Source: an uncultured Butyrivibrio sp. (GTDB taxonomy: Bacteria > Bacillota > Clostridia > Lachnospirales > Lachnospiraceae). Taken from it: DNA of 40,680 bases. Numbering within the stretch: the stretch's first letter is position 1; each line of letters starts with the position of its first letter. Below, piece after piece: positions 24,904 through 33,545 of the stretch. A program made the position numbers and the translations under genes. The stretch spans positions 1-40,680 of the forward strand of contig CAMNOS010000008.1 of the NCBI GenBank assembly GCA_946546925.1, written 5' to 3'. The notes below the pieces were generated by a model. That model ran no database searches. It saw only the letters and a program-made list of their open reading frames with translations, and was not told where the DNA came from.

Positions 24904-25833
24904 ATGAATACTAAGACATTGATGTACATTGTCAAGAGAGTCTTTCTGGCAATTGTCACGATCTGGGTGGTTATCACGGTAACTTTCTTTGTAATGCACG
25001 CAGTTCCCGGCGGTCCTTTCACCGGTGAGAAGGCTGTGAGCGAATCTGTTATGGCTGCTATGGAGGCTAAATACGGTCTGGACAAGCCTCTTGGAGTGCA
25101 GTATCTGACATATCTCGGAGATATCGTAACTAAATTTGATTTTGGTCCCTCGCTTAAACAGAAGGGCAGAAGTGTCAATGATATTATCTTTGATGGAATG
25201 AAGACGTCAGCCAAGCTCGGTATCATCGCTGCGGTCATTGCGCTTATATCCGGCGTTATCCTTGGTTCCGTTGCTGCACTTCGCAGGAACAAACTCATCG
25301 ACAGGATAATAATGATCATCACAACAGCGTTTGTGTCAATGCCTTCATTTATCATGGGTTCTCTTCTTCTCATAGCATTTGCGATCAACCTTAAGTGGTT
25401 CCCTGCTAACGGTGCATCCAAGAACGGACTGGTACTTCCTGTAATAACGCTTTCACTGTATCCGATGGCTTATATAACAAGGCTCACAAGATCTTCAATG
25501 CTTGAGGTCCTCGGACAGGACTACATCAGAACAGCCAAGGCCAAGGGAGTTTCGGGAGTTAAGATCATCTTCGGACATGCGCTTAAGAATTCACTTATTC
25601 CGGTTATCACGTATTTCGGTCCCATGCTTGCAGGTATCGTAACAGGATCTCTTGTTGTAGAGCAGATCTTTGCGGTTCCCGGCATCGGAAGAAGCTTTGT
25701 AAACAGCATCACCGGTCGTGATTATCCCCTTGTTATGGGCACAACAATCGTACTTGCAGCCCTGATCGTTATCATGAACCTTATAGGCGACATTATGTAT
25801 AAGGTTGTTGACCCAAGGATCACACTGGAATAA
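24904..25833 (+). CDS. oppB: Oligopeptide ABC importer permease OppB
   Basis: This 309-residue, six-helix permease has an OppB-type N-terminus (VKRVFLAIVTIWVVITVTFF, VPGGPFTGEK). The coupling loop is QDYIRTAKAKGV, and FGPMLAGIVTGSLVVEQIF, PGIGRSF and TGRDYPLVMG follow. The ATG at 24904 has GGTGGAG five bases before it; an upstream in-frame start at 24889 would overlap that site. It is the first gene of a second importer operon in the order B-C-D-F-A. It is closer to classical OppB than the permease at 14458. Confidence 0.93.
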   Translation: MNTKTLMYIVKRVFLAIVTIWVVITVTFFVMHAVPGGPFTGEKAVSESVMAAMEAKYGLDKPLGVQYLTYLGDIVTKFDFGPSLKQKGRSVNDIIFDGMKTSAKLGIIAAVIALISGVILGSVAALRRNKLIDRIIMIITTAFVSMPSFIMGSLLLIAFAINLKWFPANGASKNGLVLPVITLSLYPMAYITRLTRSSMLEVLGQDYIRTAKAKGVSGVKIIFGHALKNSLIPVITYFGPMLAGIVTGSLVVEQIFAVPGIGRSFVNSITGRDYPLVMGTTIVLAALIVIMNLIGDIMYKVVDPRITLE

Positions 25834-25880
25834 TTACCACAGTCTGTTAATCATTATTTACATATATTAGGAGAACGAAA

Positions 25881-26939
25881 ATGGATATCAGTAAGTTAAG
25901 CGCACAGGTCAACATGGATGATTTCATTCCTGCTACCGATGCGGAAAAAGAATATATGGTGCAGATGCGTCCTTCATCAACTTTCTTTAAGGACTCAGTC
26001 AAGAGACTTCTTAAGAACAAAGTTGCGACTGTCTGCTTCTTTATAATAATCATCATCGCTCTTGCAGCGATCTTTGTTCCGATGTTCTGGCCATATTCCT
26101 ACGACCAGATGCTGGGTATGACTCCCGGTAAGCCCGTAGATAACAGCTTCAAGGACCTTAGGCCCTTTGAATACGGCAAGTCAGAGATAACAAGAATGGC
26201 CAACGGAGAGTCAGTTGTTCCTCATATCTTCGGAACGGATTCCCAGGGAAGAGATTACTTCATCCGTGTGGTTTACGGAACACGTATTTCACTTGCAGTC
26301 GGCTTTTTTGCCAGCCTCATTGTTCTTGCAATCGGTATGACAATCGGATCGATCGCAGGATATGCCGGAGGAGCCGTTGACCTTGTGATAATGCGTATAG
26401 TTGATATCATATATTCGCTTCCGGATATGCTCATGGTAATTCTTCTTTCGTCAGTCCTGAAGGTTGTCATGGAAGGAGCTCTGGACGGAACTGTCCTTGC
26501 CAAGATAGGTTCCAATATCATAAGTCTTTTCATAGTCTTTGGTGTGCTGTACTGGGTATCAATGGCAAGACTTATAAGGGGACAGATCCTCTCCTTAAGA
26601 GAGCAGGAGTACGTACTTGCTGCAGAAGCAGCCGGTGCGAAGGGAAGATGGATCATTTTGAAGCATCTCATTCCCAACTGCTTCTCAGTTATCATTATCT
26701 CAACAGCGCTTCAGATTCCCAGTGCCATTTTCACTGAGAGTTACCTCTCATTCCTTGGACTTGGTGTAAACGCACCCATGCCTTCACTGGGGTCCCTTGC
26801 TTCAGATGCGCTGAACGGTATTACATCATATCCTTACAGACTGATAATTCCTGCGATCGTCATCTCACTTATAGTTCTTTCCCTCAACCTGTTTGGAGAC
26901 GGACTTAGAGATGCATTTGATCCCAAGCTCGATACCTAA
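25881..26939 (+). CDS. oppC: Oligopeptide ABC importer permease OppC
   Basis: This 352-residue partner permease is longer than the 274-residue relative in operon 1. It has a cytoplasmic N-terminus of about 45 residues and a large outer loop after the first helix (about 75-120), as in true OppC. The motifs HIFGTDSQGRDYFIRVVYG, the coupling loop QEYVLAAEAAGAKG and FTESYLSFLGLGV are present. AGGAGA lies seven bases before the ATG. Confidence 0.93.
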   Translation: MDISKLSAQVNMDDFIPATDAEKEYMVQMRPSSTFFKDSVKRLLKNKVATVCFFIIIIIALAAIFVPMFWPYSYDQMLGMTPGKPVDNSFKDLRPFEYGKSEITRMANGESVVPHIFGTDSQGRDYFIRVVYGTRISLAVGFFASLIVLAIGMTIGSIAGYAGGAVDLVIMRIVDIIYSLPDMLMVILLSSVLKVVMEGALDGTVLAKIGSNIISLFIVFGVLYWVSMARLIRGQILSLREQEYVLAAEAAGAKGRWIILKHLIPNCFSVIIISTALQIPSAIFTESYLSFLGLGVNAPMPSLGSLASDALNGITSYPYRLIIPAIVISLIVLSLNLFGDGLRDAFDPKLDT

Positions 26940-26962
26940 AGTAATAGTAAGGAGATACAGAG

Positions 26963-27949
26963 ATGAATTTATTAGAAGTAAGAGATCTGCGGACCTCATT
27001 CTTTACAGATGCCGGTGAGGTCAAGGCAGTCAATGGAATATCATTTAACCTGGACAGAGGTAAGGTCCTGGGTATCGTTGGAGAGTCGGGAAGCGGCAAG
27101 TCTGTTACTGCTTACTCAATAATGCAGATACTTGCCGGAACCGGAAGAATTGTTTCAGGTTCCATCAAGCTCGACGGACAGGAGCTTGTGGGAGCCGGTG
27201 AGAAGGTGATGAAGACCGTCAGAGGCAACAAGGTGTCAATCATTTTCCAGGACCCCATGACAAGTCTTAATCCCACCTATACAATAGGTCATCAGCTGAT
27301 GGAGGCTATACTTCTCCACACTGACAGGAATAAGGAACAGGCCAGGGAGCGAGCTATTGAGATGTTAAAGCTCGTTAATGTAAATGAGCCTGAAAAGAGA
27401 ATGAACCAGTACCCTCATGAGTTCTCAGGCGGTATGAGACAGAGGGTTATGATCGCCATGGCTCTTGCCTGCGAACCGGATATCCTTATCGCAGATGAGC
27501 CAACGACAGCGCTTGATGTTACCATTCAGGCACAGATACTTGACCTTATGAAGTCACTTCAGCAGGAACTTGGAATGGCCATCATCATGATCACCCATGA
27601 CCTTGGAGTTGTGGCTCAGATGTGTGATGAAGTCATAGTTATGTATGCCGGTTCTATCTGTGAACAGGGCACGGCTGATGAAATTTTCTACAATCCCTGC
27701 CATGAGTATACTAAGGGACTTTTGAGGTCCATTCCTACAGAGGGCAAAGAGGGCAAGAAGCTTGAGCCTATAAGCGGTACGCCTATCGACCTTCTGAACA
27801 TGCCAAAGGGATGTCCTTTTGCACCAAGATGTGACAATGCCATGAAGATCTGCCTTCGTGAGAGAGCAGAGCGCATGCAGATCAATGATGATCATGCTGC
27901 CGGCTGCTGGATGAATGTCAAAAAGCTGATGGAAGGCGGTGAGAAGTAA
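26963..27949 (+). CDS. oppD: Oligopeptide ABC importer ATPase OppD
   Basis: This 328-residue ATPase has Walker A GESGSGKS (40-47), Q-loop [12 protein letters not shown], signature FSGGMRQR, Walker [13 protein letters not shown] and H-loop ITHD. Unlike the ATPases of operon 1, it has the full C-terminal oligopeptide extension with the Cys-containing motif [15 protein letters not shown], seen in Opp/Dpp ATPases where it can hold an iron-sulfur cluster. AAGGAGAT precedes the ATG. The stop overlaps the oppF start (TAATG). Confidence 0.95.
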   Translation: MNLLEVRDLRTSFFTDAGEVKAVNGISFNLDRGKVLGIVGESGSGKSVTAYSIMQILAGTGRIVSGSIKLDGQELVGAGEKVMKTVRGNKVSIIFQDPMTSLNPTYTIGHQLMEAILLHTDRNKEQARERAIEMLKLVNVNEPEKRMNQYPHEFSGGMRQRVMIAMALACEPDILIADEPTTALDVTIQAQILDLMKSLQQELGMAIIMITHDLGVVAQMCDEVIVMYAGSICEQGTADEIFYNPCHEYTKGLLRSIPTEGKEGKKLEPISGTPIDLLNMPKGCPFAPRCDNAMKICLRERAERMQINDDHAAGCWMNVKKLMEGGEK

Positions 27950-28941
27950 TGAGCGAAGCACTTACCAGGACAAACCTTGTTGATATTAAACACCTAAAAG
28001 AATATTTCAATGTCAATGTCGGATTTTTCAAGACCAAGCCGCTAAAGGCTGTTGACGATGTCTCTTTTACCATTAAAAAAGGTGAGACTCTTGGTCTTGT
28101 AGGAGAGTCAGGCTGCGGCAAGACAACCGTAGGCCGCACGATCCTCAACCTCTACAAGCCAACTGCCGGAGAAATCTGGTACGACGGCAAACTGATCAAG
28201 ACCAAGGAAGACATCAAGGAATTCCGCAAGAAGGCCACAATGGTTTTTCAGGATCCCTATTCTTCACTGAACCCAAGGATGACTGTATCAGATATTATCG
28301 CTGAGCCTCTTGACGTGCATGAACTCTACACGAGCAAGCAGGAGAGGAGAGACCGTATCCTTGAGCTTATGGGATATGTCGGACTTAACTCTGAGCATGC
28401 TTCAAGATATGCCCATGAATTCTCAGGCGGACAGAGACAGCGTATCGGAATCGCAAGAAGCCTTGCGGTCAATCCTGAATTCATCGTCTGCGACGAGCCT
28501 GTATCTGCTCTTGACGTATCAATCCAGGCTCAGGTCATCAACATGTTTGACGAGCTTCAGGACAGGCTGGGGCTTACATATCTCTTTATCGCCCATGACC
28601 TTCTGGTTGTAAGGCACATAAGTAACAGAATCGCTGTTATGTACCTTGGCAAGATGGTTGAGCTGGCTGATGCGGATGAGATATACAATCATCCATTGCA
28701 CCCATACAGCAAGTCCCTTCTTTCAGCTGTACCTGTGCCTGATCCCAAGGTCGCAAGGGCCAATAAGAGGATTGTTCTATCCGGAGATATACCGAGCCCT
28801 CTCAATGCACCTTCAGGATGTCCGTTCAGAACAAGATGTCAGTATGCTAAGCCTGAGTGTGCAGAGCACATGCCCGAATTCAAGGAAGTTTCAAAGGGAC
28901 ATTTTGTAGCCTGCCACAGGACGGAAGAGATCAACGACTGA
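27949..28941 (+). CDS. oppF: Oligopeptide ABC importer ATPase OppF
   Basis: This 330-residue ATPase has the OppF-type N-terminus ([23 protein letters not shown]), Walker [10 protein letters not shown]-loop [12 protein letters not shown], signature FSGGQRQR and Walker [13 protein letters not shown]. The C-terminal extension [15 protein letters not shown] carries the Cys motif. It is translationally coupled to oppD. A 121-base gap follows, holding the promoter and operator of the binding-protein gene. Confidence 0.95.
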   Translation: MSEALTRTNLVDIKHLKEYFNVNVGFFKTKPLKAVDDVSFTIKKGETLGLVGESGCGKTTVGRTILNLYKPTAGEIWYDGKLIKTKEDIKEFRKKATMVFQDPYSSLNPRMTVSDIIAEPLDVHELYTSKQERRDRILELMGYVGLNSEHASRYAHEFSGGQRQRIGIARSLAVNPEFIVCDEPVSALDVSIQAQVINMFDELQDRLGLTYLFIAHDLLVVRHISNRIAVMYLGKMVELADADEIYNHPLHPYSKSLLSAVPVPDPKVARANKRIVLSGDIPSPLNAPSGCPFRTRCQYAKPECAEHMPEFKEVSKGHFVACHRTEEIND

Positions 28942-28995
28942 TTATTATTTTAAATATCATAAGATTGTATACAAAAATACTTGTGTTGCTCAAAA

Positions 28996-29025
28996 ATGTG
29001 ATATACTAAATGTTGTATATCACAT
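28996..29025 (+). promoter_or_regulatory. Palindromic operator over the oppA promoter
   Basis: ATGTGATATAC (28996-29006) and GTATATCACAT (29015-29025) form a perfect 11-bp dyad with an 8-base centre. TGATATACT (28999-29007), an extended -10, lies in its left arm, so the predicted transcription start, about 29014, is inside the dyad. It is AT-rich and has no T-run, so a protein-binding site is more likely than a terminator. The regulator is unknown. Confidence 0.6.
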
Positions 29026-29062
29026 CTTTGATATAAAAAACTTCATAATAAGGAGGAAAATT

Positions 29063-30973
29063 ATGAAAAAGAAGTTAGTTTCTTTGGTGCTTGCAACAAG
29101 CATGGTTCTTTCACTTGCTGCATGCGGTAGTACAGAAGCACCAGCAGCAACAGATGCCGGACAGACAGCAGAGACAGCAGAGACTGCAGAGACTGCTACA
29201 GACAGCCAGGCACCTGCTGACACAACTACAGCTGATGCACCTGCAGCAGAGCCTGTTGGTGAGCAGGTTATCAATGTATGTCTTGCTTCAGAGCCTGCTA
29301 CACTCGATCCCGCTCTTAACTCAGCAGTTGACGGTGCTACACTTATCACACACCTCTTCTCAGGTCTTGCAAAGTGGGGACTTGATGCCAACGGCAATCT
29401 TGAGCTTCAGCCCGACTGTGCAGAGGAACTTGTTGATGGTGTTGTTAACGAGGACGGAACAGTTACTTACACTTATACTCTTAAGGATGGCCTTACATGG
29501 TCAGACGGACAGCCTGTAACAGCAGGTGATTTCGTATTTGCATGGAACCGTGCTGCCAGCCAGGCTCTTGCTGCTGACTACGGCTACATGTTCGAAGTCG
29601 TTGACGGATATGCTGATATCTGGGCTGACGGCGCTACAGGTGATGAGAAGCTCAACGTAACAGCAGTTGATGACAAGACACTTGAGGTAACACTTATCAA
29701 CACAGTTGCATACTGGAATGAGCTTCTTGCATTCCCTACATACATGCCTGTACGTGAGGATGTTGTTTCCAACGAGTCATGGGCTACAGATCCTTCAACT
29801 TATGTAAACAATGGTGCTTACACCATGACATCATGGGATCACAACTCAGTTATCACTCTTACAAAGAATGAGAACTTTGTTGATGCCGCTGATATAACAA
29901 TGAACCAGATCAATTTCTACCTTTCAGATGATGCCAACAACCAGCTTGCTAACTTTGAGAACGGCGACTGGCAGTTCATCGATGACGTTCCCACCAACGA
30001 GATCGCTTCCCTCAAGGAGAAATATCCTGATGAGTTCGTAACAGCAGGTCAGCTTGGAACATACTATGTATGCTGGAACATCAACGAGCAGATCCTTCCT
30101 GCAGGTAACACACTTACAGGACTTGACAAGGCAAAAGCTGAGAACGAGATCCGTAACGCACTTGCACTTCTTATCGACAGAAACTACATCGTTAACGATA
30201 TTGCACAGGGCGGACAGGTTCCTGCTTCTTCATTCGTAGCTATGGGACTTACAGATGCTGACGGATCACAGTTCTATGAGAACGCCGGCCCTGACAGCAG
30301 CTTCACAGGTTACTACGATGTAACTGAGGGTGCTTACGAGGCTAACTGGACATCAGCTATCGATACCCTCAAGAAGTACTACACATTCGACGAGGCAACA
30401 CAGCAGTTTACAGACTTCCCTACACTTACATACCTCTACAACACATCAGAGGGACACAAGGCAATCGGTGAGGCTATTCAGGCTACATTCGCTGGTATCG
30501 GCATCACAATGAACCTTGAGAACCAGGAGTGGGCTACATTCCTTGATACACGTAAGGCAGGTAACTACTCAATCGCTCGTAACGGTTGGCTTGGTGACTA
30601 CAACGATCCTATTTCATTCCTTGATATGTGGACAACACAGTCAGGTAACAACGATGTTCAGTTCGGTAAGGGCGACAACGCTAAGGTTCAGGCTTACTCA
30701 CTTGACATCACAGATCTTGGTTACGATACAAAGGTTGAGAACGGAACATGGTCTGAGACATATGATGTACTTATCGCAGACATCAAGACCTGCACAGATG
30801 TTAATACTCGTTATGAGCTTATGCACAGAGCAGAGGATCTTCTTATGTCAACAGGCTGCATCTGCCCTATCTACTACTACACAGATCTTTACATGAAGAG
30901 CAGCAACGTTCAGGGCTTCTTCTCAAGTCCTCTCGGATACAAGTACTTCATGTACTGCACAATCACAGGCTGA
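29063..30973 (+). CDS. oppA: Oligopeptide-binding lipoprotein OppA
   Basis: This 636-residue family 5 solute-binding protein has a lipoprotein signal with lipobox LAAC, cysteine at residue 21. A Thr/Ala/Glu-rich low-complexity linker (about 22-70) lifts the domain off the membrane. Family hallmarks are ASEPATLDPALN, YTYTLKDGLTWSDGQPVTAGDFVFAW, and TYLYNTSEGHKAIGEAIQ near the end. A very strong AAGGAGGA precedes the ATG. Codon choice is narrow (ACA, CTT, AAC, GAG, GGT), far more so than in its neighbours, which indicates high expression. It has its own promoter and terminator at the end of the opp operon. Confidence 0.95.
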   Translation: MKKKLVSLVLATSMVLSLAACGSTEAPAATDAGQTAETAETAETATDSQAPADTTTADAPAAEPVGEQVINVCLASEPATLDPALNSAVDGATLITHLFSGLAKWGLDANGNLELQPDCAEELVDGVVNEDGTVTYTYTLKDGLTWSDGQPVTAGDFVFAWNRAASQALAADYGYMFEVVDGYADIWADGATGDEKLNVTAVDDKTLEVTLINTVAYWNELLAFPTYMPVREDVVSNESWATDPSTYVNNGAYTMTSWDHNSVITLTKNENFVDAADITMNQINFYLSDDANNQLANFENGDWQFIDDVPTNEIASLKEKYPDEFVTAGQLGTYYVCWNINEQILPAGNTLTGLDKAKAENEIRNALALLIDRNYIVNDIAQGGQVPASSFVAMGLTDADGSQFYENAGPDSSFTGYYDVTEGAYEANWTSAIDTLKKYYTFDEATQQFTDFPTLTYLYNTSEGHKAIGEAIQATFAGIGITMNLENQEWATFLDTRKAGNYSIARNGWLGDYNDPISFLDMWTTQSGNNDVQFGKGDNAKVQAYSLDITDLGYDTKVENGTWSETYDVLIADIKTCTDVNTRYELMHRAEDLLMSTGCICPIYYYTDLYMKSSNVQGFFSSPLGYKYFMYCTITG

Positions 30974-30991
30974 TAACAATTTGCCTTATGC

Positions 30992-31024
30992 GGCCACGGT
31001 TCACACGAACCGTGGCCTTTTTTT
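30992..31024 (+). terminator. Intrinsic terminator after oppA
   Basis: A perfect 11-bp stem, GGCCACGGTTC (30992-31002) with GAACCGTGGCC (31007-31017), has an ACAC loop and is followed by seven T. Confidence 0.95.
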
Positions 31025-31048
31025 GTGTAATTATGTGCATGTTTCACA

Positions 31049-31077
31049 TTGACGAGCCTTCCTTGTGGGAATATAAT
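31049..31077 (+). promoter_or_regulatory. Promoter of the SulP transporter gene
   Basis: TTGACG (31049-31054) and TATAAT (31072-31077) are 17 bases apart, about 33 bases before the start codon. Confidence 0.85.
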
Positions 31078-31109
31078 ATCGTTTGGTTTTTAAATGGGAG
31101 GATGGATAG

Positions 31110-32756
31110 ATGAATTCAAAAGATAAGTTAAAACCGATGCTGTTTTCAAATCTTAAGAATTACAGCGTCAAGCAGTTTGGATCGGATGTTGTCGCCGGAA
31201 TAATCGTTGCGATCATAGCGCTTCCACTTTCGATAGCGCTTGCTCTTGCGTCCGGAGTTGGGCCTGAAGAGGGTCTTTATACTGCAATAGTTGCAGGATT
31301 TATTATTTCGTTTCTTGGAGGAAGCAGAGTACAGATTGCCGGACCCACAGCGGCTTTTGCTACGATAGTAGCGGGAATAGTTGCCACGAAGGGTATGGAG
31401 GGACTTGCTCTTGCTACCATTTTCGCAGGAATTCTTCTTATACTTATGGGAGTTTTCAGACTGGGAACTCTTATCAAATTCATTCCATATACAATTACAA
31501 CAGGCTTTACCGCAGGTATTGCAGTGACAATTCTCGTAGGACAGATCAAGGACTTCCTTGGACTTACGTATCCTGCAGGAACAGTTACCGTAGAGACCAT
31601 GGAGAAGGTGAGTGCAATTGTCTCCAATATAGGAACAATCAATTTCTCAGCGCTTCTTGTAGGTGTTATCTGCCTTGCCATACAGATCGTGTGGCCTAAG
31701 GTGAGTAAGAAGATACCGGGATCCCTTGTGGCAGTATTAGTTGGAATACTGATGGTCAAAGTAATAGGTCTGAACGTCAACACAATAGGTGACCTCTATG
31801 AAATCAAGGGAGCACTGCCTACACTCAGGGTACCGACTTTTGACTTTGCTACGATACGTTCCGTGGCAGGAGATGGTTTTACCATTGCAATCCTTGCCGC
31901 CATTGAATCACTTTTATCCTGTGTTGTTGCTGACAGTATGATAAACAGTCACCACAGGTCCAACATGGAGCTCATCGCTCAGGGTGCAGGTAACATCGGA
32001 TCGGCTCTTTTTGGTGGAATCCCCGCTACGGGAGCCATCGCAAGAACAGCCGCCAACATCAAGAACGGCGGTAGAACTCCTGTTGCAGGAATGGTGCACT
32101 CTCTTTGCCTTGTGCTTGTACTTGTGGTTCTTATGCCCTATGCAGCTCTCATACCAATGCCTACGATTGCAGCAATCCTCTTTATGGTTGCCTACAATAT
32201 GTGCCAGTGGAGGACTTTTGTACATCTGTGTAAGACTGCTCCAAAGAGCGATATTTTTGTACTGGTTATCACCTTTGTACTCACTATTGTATTTGATCTT
32301 GTCGTTGCAATTGAGATTGGAATGGTCCTTGCATGCCTGCTGTTCATGAAGAGGATGAGCGAGGAATCCGGTATCCGCGGCTGGAAATACTATGATCCGG
32401 ATGATGACCCGGATGGTCCTGAGCTCAAAGAGATACCCAAGCACGTGAGAGTGTATGAGATAAGCGGCCCCATGTTCTTCGGCGATGCAGACCTCATAGC
32501 ACAGATTGGCTTTAAGGATTTCACAAGGGCTCTGGTAATCCGTATGCGTGGAGTTCCCGCAATTGATGCAACGGCAATGCACTCCTTTGAGCAGCTCTAC
32601 GAGAAGTGCAAGGAGAACGGAGTTCAGCTTGTATTCTCCCATGTCAATGAACAGCCTATGGAGACCATGGAGAAGGACGGCTTCGTAGAGCTTGTCGGAA
32701 GAGAGAACTTCCAGCCTCATATCGACGACGCACTGAAGAGAGCAGCGGAAATCTGA
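31110..32756 (+). CDS. SulP-family inorganic anion transporter with STAS domain
   Basis: This 548-residue secondary transporter has 10-14 membrane helices (about 30-420) and a cytoplasmic STAS domain (about 440-545). Family signs are DVVAGIIVAIIALPLSIALALASGVGPEEGLYTAI, RVQIAGPTAAFATIV, NIGSALFGGIPATGAIARTA and the STAS stretch ALVIRMRGVPAIDATAMHSFEQL. Members carry sulfate, bicarbonate, chloride or dicarboxylates; the substrate cannot be told from sequence. The STAS domain has an Asp-Ala-Thr where anti-sigma antagonists have the phosphorylated Ser/Thr. GGGAGG lies eight bases before the ATG. Promoter and terminator make it monocistronic. Confidence 0.94.
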   Translation: MNSKDKLKPMLFSNLKNYSVKQFGSDVVAGIIVAIIALPLSIALALASGVGPEEGLYTAIVAGFIISFLGGSRVQIAGPTAAFATIVAGIVATKGMEGLALATIFAGILLILMGVFRLGTLIKFIPYTITTGFTAGIAVTILVGQIKDFLGLTYPAGTVTVETMEKVSAIVSNIGTINFSALLVGVICLAIQIVWPKVSKKIPGSLVAVLVGILMVKVIGLNVNTIGDLYEIKGALPTLRVPTFDFATIRSVAGDGFTIAILAAIESLLSCVVADSMINSHHRSNMELIAQGAGNIGSALFGGIPATGAIARTAANIKNGGRTPVAGMVHSLCLVLVLVVLMPYAALIPMPTIAAILFMVAYNMCQWRTFVHLCKTAPKSDIFVLVITFVLTIVFDLVVAIEIGMVLACLLFMKRMSEESGIRGWKYYDPDDDPDGPELKEIPKHVRVYEISGPMFFGDADLIAQIGFKDFTRALVIRMRGVPAIDATAMHSFEQLYEKCKENGVQLVFSHVNEQPMETMEKDGFVELVGRENFQPHIDDALKRAAEI

Positions 32757-32766
32757 TAATACATTT

Positions 32767-32808
32767 ATGAGCAGCACACGATTTTTATTGTGTGCTGCTC
32801 ATCGTTTT
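32767..32808 (+). terminator. Intrinsic terminator after the SulP gene
   Basis: A perfect 13-bp stem, ATGAGCAGCACAC (32767-32779) with GTGTGCTGCTCAT (32790-32802), is followed by CGTTTT. The stretch 32809-32990 after it shows nothing recognisable. Confidence 0.85.
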
Positions 32809-32990
32809 GTAGAAGCCAATAATTCAGAAAGCATACTGTCTGCATTACTGCATTGTTGCAATGCTCAGGGAAGGGAAATAATCGTCTCATTATGCAATAA
32901 TGTTGGTAGGGGGCCGGGTAACATGTGTTAATTTAGCGCTTTGTTTCAAGAAACATGCTTCTGTTAAAAATCCACTGATCATATAACTTA

Positions 32991-33050
32991 ATAAAGTGAA
33001 CACCATGTCAAGGACGCGCACGATTCATTTTGGAGGTAATTTACGCCAAT
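32991..33050 (+). repeat. Left inverted repeat of the MITE-like element
   Basis: This 60-base arm matches the right arm at 52 positions. The mismatches cluster at two places in the middle, while the outer 11 and inner 12 bases are identical. In one frame it reads MSRTRTIHFGGNLRQ. Confidence 0.7.
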
Positions 33051-33393
33051 TATCTAATCATCTATATTTTGATTTATTTTAAAAAAGATATAATCAAAAA
33101 TAATCGTTCATCCAAAATTAAAAATCCTTGAAAAGAGATGCCTCAAAATTGCACAAGAAATTTCTAATGTCTTGAATAACTGGCATTATCCATAAATTGG
33201 GGCTGCCTTTTTTGTGAATAATCACAGTCATCAACCATTAGTTAAGCCTAAATCCAGGTGTTCTTTCTGTAAATCAGAGGAATTTCAACAACTTTTTTCA
33301 GAAAACACTAAAAAAAGTTGTCTCAAAAAAACTTGACAACTGAATAAAGAAAAACTCAAAAAAGTTGTATCAGGTTTCAATAAAATAATCAGC

Positions 33394-33453
33394 ATTGGCG
33401 TAAATCACCATCAAAATGAATTGTAAGTGTCCTTGACATGGAGTTCACTTTAT
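33394..33453 (-). repeat. Right inverted repeat of the MITE-like element
   Basis: On the minus strand it reads MSRTLTIHFDGDLRQ in the frame that matches the left arm. On the plus strand it contains an outward-facing TTGACA (33433-33438), which may serve as the -35 for the gene at 33546. Confidence 0.7.
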
Positions 33454-33462
33454 AGATACAGT
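33433..33462 (+). promoter_or_regulatory. Possible hybrid promoter at the right end of the MITE-like element
   Basis: TTGACA (33433-33438) inside the inverted repeat and TACAGT (33457-33462) just outside it are 18 bases apart, 83 bases before the lipoprotein gene. No better promoter was seen in the gap. Confidence 0.45.
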
Positions 33463-33545
33463 GTTTTTTAAACAAAAAGCCATGTTTCCAGAATAATGGC
33501 ACTAAATGCCGGATAAGAATAGGTAAGTCAAAATGGAGAAATAGT

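Larger units (their letters stand above)
32991..33453. mobile_element. MITE-like element with 60-base terminal inverted repeats
   Basis: Bases 32991-33050 and the reverse complement of 33394-33453 align without gaps at 52 of 60 positions. Both begin ATAAAGTGAAC and end TTACGCCAAT. The 343-base interior is AT-rich and has no long open frame. It holds a smaller inverted pair (CAACTTTTTT near 33288 with AAAAAAAGTTG near 33311) and a repeat of AAAAAAGTTGT near 33361. No transposase gene and no clear target duplication are visible, so a non-autonomous element or decayed insertion sequence is inferred. No known family was recognised. Confidence 0.6.

Noticed and set aside
28996-29025. Dyad considered as a terminator for oppF.
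   Set aside because: The stem is AT-rich and no T-run follows; it overlaps a promoter, so an operator is more likely.
29091-29519. Alternative frame within oppA rich in Gln and Leu.
   Set aside because: It arises from the narrow codon set and repetitive linker of oppA in another frame; the real frame has a lipoprotein signal and family motifs.
31914-32777. 287-codon open frame opposite the SulP gene.
   Set aside because: It covers conserved SulP and STAS sequence and has no family resemblance; antisense shadow.
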